Shown: positions 1-11,393, counted from the first letter of the stretch. The stretch: DNA of 64,000 nt from Eukaryota sp. TZLM1-RC (GCA_040285825.1 JAUPSS010000004.1:6021658-6085657), one strand, 5' to 3'. Notes: generated by a model from the sequence alone, not told the origin. Numbers and translations are program-made.

Positions 1-3000
1 CAAATGAACCAATTATTTCTAATAAATCTGAATGTTCAGAGAAATTAATTCTTGCAACAGAATTACCGGTAAAATCAGCTAAAGCTGAAATCAAACTAGT
101 TTTGCCTGCACCTGGAGGTCCTTCAACCAAAATTGGTCTATTCAAAGACAAAGCTCTTGTTACTCTCAAAGCATTTGAGAATGGAGTAGGAGATGATAAC
201 ACAAAACGTGGCGATTTGGGCTGGTGGGAACCAAAGGGGATGGAAAATGAACTTAATTTGAGTGAATTACTAGAATGAGTTAAATCTGGGGTTTTTATTT
301 GTGATTTATAGGTTGAGACCAAATTTGGACAAACTGAAATATAATTTGACATAATATTCGTCAACTTTGAAAGTAATGCATCAGTTAGCTTAGTTGCATG
401 GGTGGTAGAAAGAGCAGCTCTAATTGGAATAGTATCAATAATGGCAATACAAGCTCCATGTAAGAGACAAAACTCCAAGGGTATTTTATTAGAATTAAAG
501 AGAAGAAACTCTGTCCAGGCCAATAAGTCACGAATGGAAAAACAAACAGAGGATGGGGTGACGGATACAGTGTACTGGAAAAATTCTGTGAGAATACATC
601 CACAAATAGATGCCAAATTGCCCAAATCAACCAGCTTTGCGGTGATTACAAGCCTAATATCATCTAAATCACCTATATCAGGTACCCAAATCTCACAAAA
701 TCTGTTTCTCAGCGCAGGAGAAAGTTCCTTTTTGCCGTAATCTCCAGCAGGGTTCATTGTTGCAATTATTCGGAAAGAATCATGTGATTCAATAAACCTA
801 CTGTTCGAGTCATCTTCAGAGCTTGAATTCACAGTTAGTGATCGTTCAGCTTCTAAAACAGAGTTTAATCGTTCTAAAACAGCATCATCAGCCAAAGAAA
901 TCTCGTCAAGCAAGATATGATTACCATTCTGCATTGCTTCTATAAGAGGTCCATCAATAAACTTAAACCTGGTACCAGTAGATGTAGAGATTGGCTTAAT
1001 TGTGCCTAATAAATCTACCACATCAGTATGTTGGTGAATAGAAACGTGAATTAATGTATTATTAAGAAAAGTTGCAATAAAGTCAGCACAAGAAGTCTTT
1101 CCAGTACCCGTACCTCCGATTAAAAGAACGGCTTCCTTGTTGGAATACGCATTTAAGACTAATTCTACAACTCGCTTCATTGGCTTGGTCAACACAATTC
1201 CTGATTTTTGAGCATGTTCAATCAAATGTGACGTCAGCAAATGTGATCTCTTCTCGTCTAAATAAGTATCACTCAACTTAACCCTACAAATTTTTTGAAG
1301 AACTTCTACAATATAACGTTTATCTTCCAAATCCCTGCACTTTTCTGCTAACAAGCAAATCCCGTGATAGCACAGATCATCTCTAGTAATACTTCCTCTA
1401 CCGGCCCATCTAAATAAATCCCGAAGGGTAATTAAACCAGTTTTACCAGCAAACACTGCTCCATGGGATCGTTTTCGTTGTAATTCTTCCATGACATTAA
1501 CCAGAATATCGGCATGTGTAGGAGGTAAAGGTATCAAAGTCCGAGAAATCAAAATAGTTTTGAGTTCATCTTTTGGTAATAAAGGAAGTGTAAGTTCAAC
1601 AAATCTAGACCTAAAAGCGCGGGAAAGTAACTTTCGTCCGCCATAAAGACCAGGGGGATTCTGCGTGGCGAATAACCTAAATGAAGGTAAAGGTTTGATG
1701 ACTTCATTTGTTTCGGGAACGTATAATTCTTTATTATCGTCCAAAAGTCTATTTAAAGCCTCCAAAACATCGCTAGGTGCTAGATTAAGCTCATCTAACA
1801 AAATCCAATCACCATTTCTCAAAGCACTAACCAAAATTCCATCTTTAAATTGAAATTGGGCTCCTTCATTACTAGAAACATAAGACCCAATATATTCTGA
1901 TAGATCTGTATGTAAATGGTTATTAATTCGATGAACTCGATGCCCAGTGAGTTGCGCTAGGTAGTATATTAAACTTGTTTTACCGACAGAAGTTTCCCCT
2001 TGTAGCAAAACATTTTCTCCAATTGCAATACTGCGAGCAACATTGATCAGGTTATTCCAAACGGTGTCAGTAATGATATAATCAGGTTGCTCAAGTGGAG
2101 GGTGACTTCCACGTGGCAGTTTGATATCACCAATGATGACGTGAGTGTCCTTTATTGACACTTGTCGAGATTTGGAAGGCTTTGGGGGTTTCAAGGCTTT
2201 TGAGAGTAGTGCGAGCAAGGTTTTTCTGCATTTAGTACTCAACATTCCACCAAAAATGAACAAAAACCCATTAAATACTGAATTATTAACAACATTGCCG
2301 ATTGATTCTGATTTTGGTGAATTATGGACCATATAGTCAACGAATTGAAATACTCTTTTTAGGGATCGTAAAGTGAAAAGTGGAATATTGCCATTTTCAT
2401 CGATTAAAGAGCCAGACTTGGCTAGACCAATCAAATTTTGATAGACTGAAATGATAGACTCAATTGACAGATATTTGACAACAGAACCTAAAAACCCTTG
2501 AACAATTGGTTTTAAATCATAATTTTGAATTAATTCTGGAACAGTCAGCGGCAGGAATTTCTCAGAAATAATGGGAGGAAGGGGTTTTTTGCCTGTATCA
2601 GTAGCTGGATTGATAGCCGCAAATAACCTAAAACCGGGATCAACTATTATGTTGTCAGGTCCACCTAACTCGGAGAGTGAAATTTGATCGGTTCTTCTAT
2701 TAATAATTAGAGAAATTAACTTGTGCAAAACATCATTTGAAGCTAAATTAGCCTCATCTAACAACACCCAATTACCAGTCTTACAAGCACAAATTAAAGA
2801 ACTTTCAATAAACATAAAGGATAATAAAGCAGAATAATTTGGAGATTTTAGTAGAGAAGAAACCCTTGAAAACTTAGTTTTGAGTGAATTCCACTCTGAA
2901 ACTAACCCACAATCCACAATATCTGAACCATTATTTTTTCTTTTTATTGGGGGAGTTTCAGTAGCTGAAAGTTTGGTAATAGCCTTATCTGAAGCAGCTA

Positions 3001-4318
3001 TGCAAAGACTAATCACTCTGCTTAAATCTTCTTTTTGTGACGAATTGATACATTTTAACAACTGCTGGATGAAATTGTTATTCTTTTTTGTAGAAAAAGT
3101 TTTCTTAAATAATTCCATAAACTCATTGACAAGCGGAATAATAGAATTTCGTGGGGTCGATGGTCTCAATGACCCAACCAAATCACTAGTTTCAGTTTGA
3201 TTAGATAAATTCATCACAACCAGTTCCTTACCAAGTAATTTTGCCAAATGTTGAATCATAAAGGTTTTTCCCGTTCCAGCTTCTCCTACAAGTAATGTAG
3301 GAGTATTAGTAAAGACACAGTTTGCCAGGTATTCCAGACATAGAAGCCCAGTGGGAATAGGTATCCATGAAGTATTTTGAGAATAAATCATAGCAGAAAC
3401 AGTAGAAGGAAGTGTAATGCGGCCCATGACAAGTTTAGGATCTTGGGGGTTAGAAAACTCCAAACGAGGTGGGGAAAGGGCATTGGAGAGAAGGGTAGGG
3501 CATGTGAGTGAAAGAGAGTGGAGAGCAATTGAGAGGGATTCCTTGCGTAGGGTTGGAGTGAGGGTTAAGGTTGGTGAAATTTTAAAGAAAACAGTAGGGA
3601 TCAAGAAGAGATCAATGGAAGTAGTCAGCTTAAATATAAGATCATCTGAAAGTTGTGTTGTCGAAGTAATTGTCAAATCTGATAATTTCGAAATCCATAA
3701 ACAAATTCCATTCGTAATTTCAGAAAAAGAAATATTATTTCGAGAAGATGTAGATTTTACTAATAAATTAAATACTTCAAAAGCAACATTTGCCAGTTGT
3801 TTTGACAAAGGAGAAATGCTGGGAGTAATAGCAGAAAGAACAAGTGGTAATTCAGTTTGTGGATGCAGAGAAGGTAGGGTAAGTGTGCAGAAGCGATGAT
3901 GAATTAAGGAGAACTTGGGCTTGATTCTAGCAGTAGCAATGACAAAAGAGTCAGGGTGGTTTGACGAATCGGAGAGAATGGCATTGGTAGCAGCTAAAGT
4001 TTCGGGAGAGGCGGAATCGATTTCATCAAGAAGGACCCAATCTCCATGTTGAAGTGAAGTGACTAGAGAAGATGGTTTGTATGAAAAGAATCCTGGAGTT
4101 GTGGTAGAGACAAAGGTACCCCCAACGTCATTAGCATCAGTTGCAGAGAGACAGACCGTCACTAGACGTTTGTTGAAATGTCCCGCTAGTGCATTAGCCA
4201 AAAAAGTTTTTCCAGAACCAGATGGTCCAATTAGAAGAGTATTAACGTGAAGTGTAGGTAAAGAGCACAGAGTGGTCCATAGAGACTTACGTTGCTCAGT
4301 GAACACAACCTCTTGCAT
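1..4318 (-). CDS. MDN1: Midasin (MDN1/Rea1), N-terminal part, cut by window edge
   Basis: Midasin is the giant dynein-like AAA+ ATPase that pulls assembly factors off pre-60S ribosomes in the nucleus. The frame is open from an ATG at 4318 to the left edge, about 1,439 codons, so AAA6, the linker, the acidic region and the MIDAS domain are outside the window. Five P-loops lie in one frame: GPSGSGKT (residues 31-38), GEAGTGKT (345-352), GETSVGKT (774-781), a GTGTGKT ending near 1075, and GPPGAGKT (1400-1407). Family-specific blocks accompany them, such as RINNHLHTDL and FATQNPPGLYGG in AAA3, DEISLADDAVLERLNSVLE in AAA4 and NPAGDYGKKELSPALRNRF after it. An in-frame TAA at 4379-4381 and the absence of another ATG fix the start. 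Yeast midasin has a long domain before AAA1; here only about 30 residues precede the first P-loop, so an upstream exon is possible. Confidence 0.95.
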   Translation of the reverse strand, partial: MQEVVFTEQRKSLWTTLCSLPTLHVNTLLIGPSGSGKTFLANALAGHFNKRLVTVCLSATDANDVGGTFVSTTTPGFFSYKPSSLVTSLQHGDWVLLDEIDSASPETLAATNAILSDSSNHPDSFVIATARIKPKFSLIHHRFCTLTLPSLHPQTELPLVLSAITPSISPLSKQLANVAFEVFNLLVKSTSSRNNISFSEITNGICLWISKLSDLTITSTTQLSDDLIFKLTTSIDLFLIPTVFFKISPTLTLTPTLRKESLSIALHSLSLTCPTLLSNALSPPRLEFSNPQDPKLVMGRITLPSTVSAMIYSQNTSWIPIPTGLLCLEYLANCVFTNTPTLLVGEAGTGKTFMIQHLAKLLGKELVVMNLSNQTETSDLVGSLRPSTPRNSIIPLVNEFMELFKKTFSTKKNNNFIQQLLKCINSSQKEDLSRVISLCIAASDKAITKLSATETPPIKRKNNGSDIVDCGLVSEWNSLKTKFSRVSSLLKSPNYSALLSFMFIESSLICACKTGNWVLLDEANLASNDVLHKLISLIINRRTDQISLSELGGPDNIIVDPGFRLFAAINPATDTGKKPLPPIISEKFLPLTVPELIQNYDLKPIVQGFLGSVVKYLSIESIISVYQNLIGLAKSGSLIDENGNIPLFTLRSLKRVFQFVDYMVHNSPKSESIGNVVNNSVFNGFLFIFGGMLSTKCRKTLLALLSKALKPPKPSKSRQVSIKDTHVIIGDIKLPRGSHPPLEQPDYIITDTVWNNLINVARSIAIGENVLLQGETSVGKTSLIYYLAQLTGHRVHRINNHLHTDLSEYIGSYVSSNEGAQFQFKDGILVSALRNGDWILLDELNLAPSDVLEALNRLLDDNKELYVPETNEVIKPLPSFRLFATQNPPGLYGGRKLLSRAFRSRFVELTLPLLPKDELKTILISRTLIPLPPTHADILVNVMEELQRKRSHGAVFAGKTGLITLRDLFRWAGRGSITRDDLCYHGICLLAEKCRDLEDKRYIVEVLQKICRVKLSDTYLDEKRSHLLTSHLIEHAQKSGIVLTKPMKRVVELVLNAYSNKEAVLLIGGTGTGKTSCADFIATFLNNTLIHVSIHQHTDVVDLLGTIKPISTSTGTRFKFIDGPLIEAMQNGNHILLDEISLADDAVLERLNSVLEAERSLTVNSSSEDDSNSRFIESHDSFRIIATMNPAGDYGKKELSPALRNRFCEIWVPDIGDLDDIRLVITAKLVDLGNLASICGCILTEFFQYTVSVTPSSVCFSIRDLLAWTEFLLFNSNKIPLEFCLLHGACIAIIDTIPIRAALSTTHATKLTDALLSKLTNIMSNYISVCPNLVSTYKSQIKTPDLTHSSNSLKLSSFSIPFGSHQPKSPRFVLSSPTPFSNALRVTRALSLNRPILVEGPPGAGKTSLISALADFTGNSVARINFSEHSDLLEIIGSF

Positions 4319-4390
4319 GGTGATTTTAAGTGTATCGTTTTTTATTTGTTTTTTATTTTGAAACGCAAAACCAAAACATTAGACAAAAAA

Positions 4391-4990
4391 CTAGAACTCC
4401 ATATCCTCAATACACGCATCAACATAATAAAACCTCTTCAATGCGCGATTATCATACTCTATTCCTAATTGTGGCAGTGCTTTGGTCAACGTTTCGGGAA
4501 AAACTTTAAGAATACTGAAAACAATTCTTCTGTGCCAGAAAATGAAGTTCAAATCTTTTCCTGCTGTTTCTTTTATTAAACTTCTGAAAACTTCGAGAAA
4601 TTGAATTCCAGATATTCCAATGTTACCAAAAAAAGAAACAGCAAATGGAACCAGCTGATACTTGACATGCTCAACACGTCCTAACTGAGATAAGGGTTCA
4701 TTGTACTTTTTGATTTTGCTCTTTTCAGCAAAGCAGAGCGGAGTTTCATCTTTCTTGGCAAAATCAATTGCTGAATCCTTACAAACATTAACAGTGACAA
4801 CACCAACAACTTTTATTACACCATCAGACCCTGGTGTAATTTAATCAGCACGTCGTTTCCCAAGAGTTTTTTCGTCTTCATTTTCAGGTGACAACTTACG
4901 CGCAAGAAGTTCAACAAAAGCTTTACAGGTGGCTTTTGTACATAGAGTATAGTTGGTCTCTAACAGCATCGTGAACAACTGCGTGATATG
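4391..4990 (-). pseudogene. Lineage-D RLE retrotransposon 3' end, decayed
   Basis: Minus-strand remnant of the C-terminal endonuclease end of a non-LTR retrotransposon. The best-preserved part is the last ~110 codons, with KKYNEPLSQL and RRIVFSIL matching the same positions in the intact element at 50912-53812, and a terminal TAG at 4391-4393. Upstream, towards 4990, the frame has stops and shifts, but HDAV(R)DQLYSM is still readable. A sister fragment of this lineage lies at 10135-10420 and its extreme 3' end is duplicated at 18900-19373. It abuts the 5' side of MDN1. Confidence 0.7.
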
Positions 4991-5149
4991 TAATAATTAA
5001 TTTACAATTGAATAAATAATTCAGATTGATGAGCTGCCACAACGACAAATCAAATCATTTGGCACACCGCATGGCCACAAAAAACAACTCATCCTAAGGA
5101 AAAAGATTCCAAATTCCCTTTAGACTTTAAATCCTTCCCATCTTTTTGT

Positions 5150-6470
5150 CTTATATTTATTTATTAAACAACTTATAAATCAACATCCAAATAATAACAT
5201 CTCTCCCAACACAAAACAATTAGATGCAACTCTTTTTTAGTGAGATCCACGGGAACGCAAAGCATCAGAAACCCAATATGTTGAAATTGCTGTAAGTTCT
5301 TTCTTTTCAATCATAATAAAATCTGCCAAAAGGAGTATAGACGAGGGAGCAAGTGAACCAAATAGAGAAAATACAAATGGATACAAATTGTATTTTGCAT
5401 GCTGTTGGCTGGACAACTTGAACAAAGGTTCATTGTATTTTTTGATTTGGAGATTTTCAGCTTTTGAAAGAGGATCATGAATTATAGAACTAGCAAGCCT
5501 TTCGTTTGAGGCACTACAAGGATCAACAGACATTAAATCCAATAAAATGAACGTTCTATCCAATCCGGGTAATATGACATCACCTCTATTGTTCTTATGA
5601 AAATCATTTTCAGCATCAAACCGATTTGACAACAGAGGTTCCAAGAAGGATTCAATTCTATGGTACTTGCACTTACAATACAATTGCGCTCTTACAGCAT
5701 CGTGAATCTTGCTTCTAGGAGTTATAAGATGTTTACAATTTAACAAATGAGAAATTGTAATTTTTAGAGAACATTTACAAATTAAATTGTGAGGTAAATG
5801 ATCAGGTCAGATAAAGGAGCGAAGTCTCATATTCAAAGTCCAGTCAGAATCAGATAAGAAAGTACCATAACCTTGAGGAATTGTTGTAACTAAAGCAGAA
5901 GATGTACTACACATATCTTGTAAAAGCTTTGCAAAAGCGGGATTCTTTTTCTTGGCCAAGCCCAGTCTAATATCAGAATTTAAGCTTTCAAAAATGTTTG
6001 ACAATTTTTGTTGAAGCTTTTGACAGCAAAAATGCAAATAAAAAGAGATCGGTTTGGAATTTCTTGAATTGATTGGGGAAAACCTTTGGTCCAGATTTGT
6101 GGTGGCGATCTAACGAGTTCACATGTTAACTCATTCAAATATGGACTGCAACTGGGAACTAAAAAATGAGAATCTTCAGGAAAATCTACGAGAAAATTCA
6201 AAATAAAATTCTTGCCTCCACCCAAAAATGTTGACTGACACAAAATAGCAGATTTGGTGAATCCAATACCACCCAATTTTGCTGAAGAAAATAAGTGATT
6301 TTTCAACATTCCTGGTTCTACATCCAATAAATCAGCCAAAAATTCTGTTCTCAATGAATTAAAGGAACGGCAAAAAACTAATGCTATGGAAGGAGCACAA
6401 GATCTCAAAATGTGGGTTATTCTCCCAGTGTAGCAAATTTTAAGCATGAAAAATTCAAATCCTTTTCTTG
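5150..6470 (-). pseudogene. Lineage-A RLE retrotransposon, 5'-truncated and frameshifted
   Basis: Minus-strand relative of the 5S-inserted elements. Three frame pieces (about 6470-5980, 6037-5807 and 5746-5237) match the post-RT region, the CCHC segment and the endonuclease of the intact copy. Examples are CYTGRITHILRSCAPSIAL, LGLAKKKNPAFAKLLQDMC and NNRGDVILPGLD. The frame breaks between pieces, and the end has lost the RTGRNFNRLFWQNR block. Similarity stops near 6470, where the RT core should lie, the 5' truncation typical of target-primed reverse transcription. This copy sits in ordinary DNA, so the lineage or its ancestor was not confined to the 5S array. Confidence 0.85.
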
Positions 6471-6559
6471 ATTCACTTCTCATAAACTTTTTCATTTGGG
6501 AAATATCGTGAAATTCCATGTCATTAGTCCAGTTGTTGGTGTTGGAATTCAACATTGAA

Positions 6560-7100
6560 ATAGAATTTCAGCATTCCGACTAAAATTCTTGACTTAATGA
6601 AAATGCTTGGGGTTTTGTATAAGAGGTACCGTGTTTTGAAAAACTTTGGGACAAAAGGGTAAAATTTCCAAAAAATTTACAAATACAATATTATTTTGCA
6701 ATTTAAGAAGTGGAAAATCTGGGTTCCAAAAGGAGAAAGTTAAAATTTCAATGTATAATTGGGAATTCGAGTAGAATTGTAGTTTTTAGAATACCATTAT
6801 TCAAGTACAAAAAACCTCAACCAATTTCAATTATTTCAGGACTTAAATCGGAGTACAATATCAGAATTAATCTTATGAAATAATGGCATCATCGACTTTA
6901 AAGTATGCATTAAATAAAATTTCTCAATTTTGGAAGAGTGGAACCAGGCCTAACAAGAATTATCTTGTTCTATGGTTCTTTTGGGTCAATTTGTTTTAAG
7001 GTGCAAGGTATCCAAACAATAACAATAGTTGTGTCAAAGCAAAATTTATGTTTTTAAACTATTTACTGGAGAATTTTGCTGAATAATTCAATGTCACAAT
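6560..7100. other. Intergenic, nothing recognised
   Basis: AT-rich stretch between two retroelement relics. No convincing frame, RNA gene or repeat was seen. Confidence 0.5.
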
Positions 7101-7109
7101 TTGAATAGC

Positions 7110-7560
7110 TTGAATAATGAAGTAAGACTGGGCTTGGGCCAAAACTAAGAATCCAATTTTTGGTACTTTTATTAAAGATATTCGTAATGGTTCTGCCGCT
7201 GCTTTGCTTACTCAAAATCCCTATTTTAATAAAATTCTTCTACAGGACAATGAATGGCTTTTGAACTTGCGTTTTCTTAGTTTCTTCTGGCCACACAATT
7301 TGCCTAATCAATTCATGTCAGCTACCACAAATTTTGTTACGTGCAAATCTCAGCGATTCCATTCTCATTTTTCAGCCATTGATACAGTGTCAATATGCGT
7401 TACAATATTGCTGCTTTGGATTTCACAATGGGTGATTTGTTTCATCTTAGCTTAAATGAAAGCTTCACTGCAAATGCTATGTCTATTGACCATTGAAATC
7501 CTTCTTATGATTATGCCAGAGATTTTAGTTAACAAATCTTGCTACTATTGAGTTGGCAGT
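7110..7560 (+). pseudogene. Lineage-B RLE retrotransposon fragment, heavily decayed
   Basis: Plus-strand fragment matching the better preserved lineage-B copy at 16720-18085. Readable blocks are LGLG(Q)NxESNF-like sequence near 7130, then KDIRNGSAAALLTQNP, LLQDNEWLLNLRFLSFFWP and NLPNQF up to about 7310. A trace of the endonuclease motif AMSIDP appears near 7470. Several stops and shifts interrupt it. Confidence 0.65.
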
Positions 7561-7834
7561 CTTCAAAAAATTTCTAAAATCAGAAAACCAAATTGAAGAA
7601 CTAATTTTGCTAAATAAATTATTGGTGATTTTAATTTTTCAAAATTTCTCAAGAACAATCAATTTTCATGAACACTACTAAAGAGTCAATAATTGATGCG
7701 ATTAATCATTTATGTGCAAAATTGCTTTTTACAACTGCACCCAATGCACGTTTAAGAGCATCAGTTGCTCTATAACCTCATCAGTCCTTCTCTTTCTCCT
7801 CAGTTTCAATCCCATCTCAGTAACAGCTAAAGCA
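7561..7834. other. Leader region of the armadillo-like gene
   Basis: AT-rich, no separate feature seen. The armadillo frame is open back to about 7712, but the domain-like sequence begins only after the ATG at 7835. Confidence 0.4.
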
Positions 7835-8797
7835 ATGAGTGATCTTCTGCAGTTTTTTACTACCCAGTCATCAAAGTCCATTCTTAATGTTGATGAATGT
7901 GAAGCTACACTTTCTGCCTTTTATAGTCACTACGCAGACTTTCACGAAGAGAAGCCACCGTGGTCGTCTTTGAACTTCACTGTCATAACAGAGTTTATTG
8001 CTGACCCTCGCCTTGATGATCATCCAACAATAATCCACTTACTCCTTTCTTCCCTTCGCATTATTTCTCGTTACCACATCCACCACTCTGACTTCTCTCA
8101 TCGATCTCTAGAAACACTTGTATACATGCTCAAAGACTCTCTTAACGACCTCAATGACGCCAACATTATCATCTTACTCGGCATTCTCACAAATCTATCA
8201 CTTACAGCATCCATTACAGAACTTTTCCTCTCCCTTGACGTCATTTCTCCTCTACAGACCCTTATTTCCAACACCATAAGTGATGATCTTTTGACTTCAT
8301 CTTGTTCTCTTCTCCAAACCCTTGCCTATCACGATGCTGGCAAACACGCTCTGCTCAATCTCACATCAAGTCTATGCTCACTTCTCTCTACGTCGTCCGA
8401 CCTTCTCAAATGTTCAGTATTGGGTGTACTACACAACATCACAACTCTTCCTGAATCCCTTCCTTTTATTTACGAATCAAAAGTTATTCCCCTCTTGCTC
8501 TCACTCCTCGACCCTAACCCTAGTAATGAAGTTCGTTCTCAATTGATTTTGTTATCTTCAGGGACTGTTCAGAATATTGTTCGTGACTCTAGTTGTAGAC
8601 AAGTTGTTGTTGATAATAAGGGGGTTGAGCTGCTGTGTAATGTCGCTGCTTATGGAGACTGGGAAGCTCAGAGAGGTGCTATAGGAGCCTTGGTTAATAT
8701 TTTCTCTTGTGAAGGCAATGGAAAGTCTTTTAAATTAGTTAAAGAATTGATTGGTGATTTGATTGTACTTGGTTTTTTTGCAGATAATTTGGGTTAG
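7835..8797 (+). CDS. Armadillo/HEAT-like repeat protein
   Basis: Encodes about 320 residues of leucine-rich helical repeats resembling armadillo repeats, which usually form a curved superhelix for protein binding. Repeat-like blocks are LLLSSLRIISRY, IIILLGILTNLSL, LLTSSCSLLQTLAYHDAGK, SVLGVLHNITTLPE, LLLSLLDPNPSNEVRSQLI and AQRGAIGALVNIFS, giving at least five or six units. I chose the ATG at 7835 (MSDLLQFF) because the ~40 residues upstream in the same frame are hydrophobic and unlike the repeats. The alternative ATG is at 7712, which would add what looks like a signal or membrane segment. No catalytic motif is visible and I cannot assign a specific orthologue. The gene has no intron and lies between retroelement debris on both sides. 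Confidence 0.75.
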   Translation: MSDLLQFFTTQSSKSILNVDECEATLSAFYSHYADFHEEKPPWSSLNFTVITEFIADPRLDDHPTIIHLLLSSLRIISRYHIHHSDFSHRSLETLVYMLKDSLNDLNDANIIILLGILTNLSLTASITELFLSLDVISPLQTLISNTISDDLLTSSCSLLQTLAYHDAGKHALLNLTSSLCSLLSTSSDLLKCSVLGVLHNITTLPESLPFIYESKVIPLLLSLLDPNPSNEVRSQLILLSSGTVQNIVRDSSCRQVVVDNKGVELLCNVAAYGDWEAQRGAIGALVNIFSCEGNGKSFKLVKELIGDLIVLGFFADNLG

Positions 8798-9645
8798 GAT
8801 TCGGGTTTGGTTTGTGTTTTTTGGTGAATGACGTTTTCTTTCTCTTAATCTTGTTTTATTTAATTTATTCGATTAGTGATCTTTTTTGATCAGCGTTTTT
8901 GCTTTTTTGTACATAATATTTCTTCATTTTGTTTTTTTAGCTGAATAACCATTGCCATTTATTGTAAATGAGTTTCTTACTAAAAATAAACCAAATTATT
9001 TTCTCTCATTCTACCAAAGTTCCCCATAAAATTTTGTTTTGTTCAGATGTTTCGACTCTATTCTCTACTTGAATTAATCATTTATAAATAAATAACACTT
9101 AACTTCTTCCTTTTTCCAGCGTTCTTCGTCACTAAAATGCATCACGTTCACAATTAATTCTTCTTTTACTTTTATTAAATATTTGATAAATGATTAAATT
9201 GCATTGAACTACAACACTTAATACAAAAGCCTCTGAATTAGTGGAAAGAAATATCATTGTTAACAAAATGGTGATCTGCATGAGTTCTCGCCATTGCTAT
9301 TGCTGTTCGATGAATGAACAGAGAGAATTATAAGAAACGTCGTATTATTAAAGAACAATTTTTCATATCGACAATCAACTTGCAACACTTTTAAGCAACC
9401 ACCCACGGTGTGAAACTATGATTTTACTTCATCAAACAACCATGTCCGAGATTTTATTGCAGAACAAATGTGGTCCGAGCAATTGAGAGCTTGAAATCTT
9501 AATTCTGTACATATGGTTTTCATTGTAGGCTTTGGAATGAGTAAGGTTCAAAATCTCAACTTAATACATTTTTTTCATTGGTTTTCATCAGTTTGAAGCG
9601 TGTAATTGAAGATCTATAAAATTCATGCAAGTATTTATTGAATCC
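8798..9645. other. Intergenic, nothing recognised
   Basis: AT-rich, T-rich after the armadillo-like gene. No frame longer than about 50 codons with protein-like composition and no RNA gene were seen. Confidence 0.5.
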
Positions 9646-9649
9646 ATTT

Positions 9650-10025
9650 GCTGCAATAATCTTGTATATCGCAGAGCCCCTGTGGAAAGAAAAAATGGCA
9701 CAGTTAATGAAGCAGCTAATGTTGATAGAATTAGACCACTTGTTTTATTGCTTTCCCATTTTAGATAAACTGAAGACCAGAAGTATAATTAGAAAATGTT
9801 TTGAATGATTTCCAAACAATGGTTCAAGAAAAAACAATTTGATATCTTTTTATGGTGCGCTGGATTTCAAATCGCCATAATTGATTGATCGCCTGGGTTT
9901 TTCAATCGAATTAGAGAAGCTTTAGACAGCGGGTAGATAAAAATTCTGTAGAGGAAATCGTGGTTCAATGAATTTCATCCCATTGGCTATGAGTATATTT
10001 TGTTAAGTGTGAAAGTTCAATAATT
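9650..10025 (+). pseudogene. Lineage-C RLE retrotransposon 3' end
   Basis: Decayed copy of the C-terminal endonuclease and tail of lineage C. It aligns by eye with 38560-39118 and 63640-63985: a CAGAGCCCCTG block, the ATGGTTCAAGAAAAAAC block, TTTTTCAATCGAATTAGAG, and the shared tail ending TTCAATAATTAA. Stops and small deletions are frequent. Confidence 0.75.
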
Positions 10026-10134
10026 AATGTTAGTTAAAATTAAAAAATTTGCCCGGCTTATTTGTGTTAATTTCCTTATTTACATTAGTTTTTATTTTAT
10101 TTTTTAATAAATTTATTTATTTTATTTTACATAT

Positions 10135-10420
10135 CGCTGGATTGTTCATGATGCTGTTAAAACAACTATATGTCATGTTTAAAAGCCACCTGTTAAGCTT
10201 TTGTAGAATCGCCTGTGCGTAAGAAGTCACCTGAAAATAAAGATAATAAAGCTTTTGGGAAATGCTGACCTGATATATTTACATCTGGTTCAGATGGATT
10301 AATCAAAGTTGTTGATGTTTTCACTGTTGATGTTTGTAGGGAATCAACAGTGAATTTTGCTAAAAGAGATGATACGCCCTATGTTTTGCTGAAAAGGGCA
10401 ATGTAAAACTACTTTTTGTT
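10135..10420 (+). pseudogene. Lineage-D RLE retrotransposon fragment
   Basis: Plus-strand copy of the segment present at about 4700-4990 on the minus strand: CATGATGCTGTTAAAAC, AAAAGCCACCTGTTAAGC, then GTTGTTGATGTTTTCACTG. The frame is destroyed by stops. It is cut off at about 10420, next to an oppositely oriented lineage-B remnant. Confidence 0.65.
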
Positions 10421-10439
10421 TTAAGGAAAAAAATCATCA

Positions 10440-11010
10440 AATACACAACTAAAGCTCCACATCCTCAAAATCTACCTCCCCTACATTACAACAATTAATT
10501 ACTAAAGATTCAGAAAATTTACCATATGAAGATAGTGAATCAGACAATCATTTCACCATAATTTTGAAAATAGAAAATACAATCCTGTTTTACCAGTAAA
10601 CACGATTCAAAATTCTTCCAGTTCTTTCCTTGACAACTACATTAAAATCCTCAAGGAAAGCCATTGCAGCCTTATTTAAAGATCCGAGCAAGGAAAAAAC
10701 AAAGGGCCATAAATTATGTTGTGCATGAAAATTTTCATTGACAGGTTTCATTGATAGGTTTCGAGTATTTAGCAATTTTGTTTTTTCCGCCAGCTAGAAG
10801 AGGATTATTGACGTCTGAGTTAATGAAATGTTCGTTAGAACAATTACAAGGGTCTGTGGACATGGCTCCTCAAATAGTAAAACTACCATTTAAGCCGGAA
10901 ACAACCAAATCACCGCTTCTCAGACCCATAGAAGCTCTGTGGAAGCACGTACTATCAATATTGGGATCATCAAGAATTAATTTTGATAACAAACTAATAG
11001 TTTTGGTTAT
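10440..11010 (-). pseudogene. Lineage-B RLE retrotransposon 3' part, reversed
   Basis: Minus-strand remnant of the lineage-B endonuclease. In order along the minus strand: ILDDPNI, RASMGLRSGDLVV, NEHFINSDVNNPLLAGGKNK, FSLLGSLNKAAMAFLEDFNV and KERTGRILNRVYW. All match 17500-18033. Several frameshifts and stops separate the pieces. Confidence 0.8.
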
Positions 11011-11029
11011 AACTTATTATTAGTTAAAT

Positions 11030-11393
11030 ATTATCACCTCGAAAAAGTTCAAACTACAAGAAATTCAGGAAAATCATTTGAAGAAAGAATTATTGACTCA
11101 ACTCAACAAAGTCAGGGAAGCCATTATCGGTGGAAACCTTGATGAAGCTCCTATCAATGTTCACATTGTTTTTCCCTTTTCCCAGCCAGAGTTGATCCTG
11201 AAGTGTTTTGCTTACCTAAAACATTGCTTAAATCCACCTTTTATTGAAGGTAAAAATCTTTATTGTACTCAATCAGCCAAGCCATTGAGATTTCTCTCCC
11301 ATGCTATAGATTAACAGGATTAAAACAAGAAATTGATTTATTTAATCAAAACAATCCTACTAGAAAAAGAGATTTTCAACAAGAATGGGATGA
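11030..11393. other. Unassigned stretch before the Fanzor-like relic
   Basis: Contains a plus-strand frame of about 78 codons (11078-11314) with a charged, helical look, followed by another frame reading NQNNPTRKRDFQQEWDEQKK to about 11430. Neither was recognised. They may be the decayed upstream part of the nuclease relic at 11394. Confidence 0.3.

Noticed and set aside
402-3899. Several plus-strand frames of 60-160 codons
   Set aside because: They are shadows of the minus-strand midasin frame, which has five in-frame P-loops.
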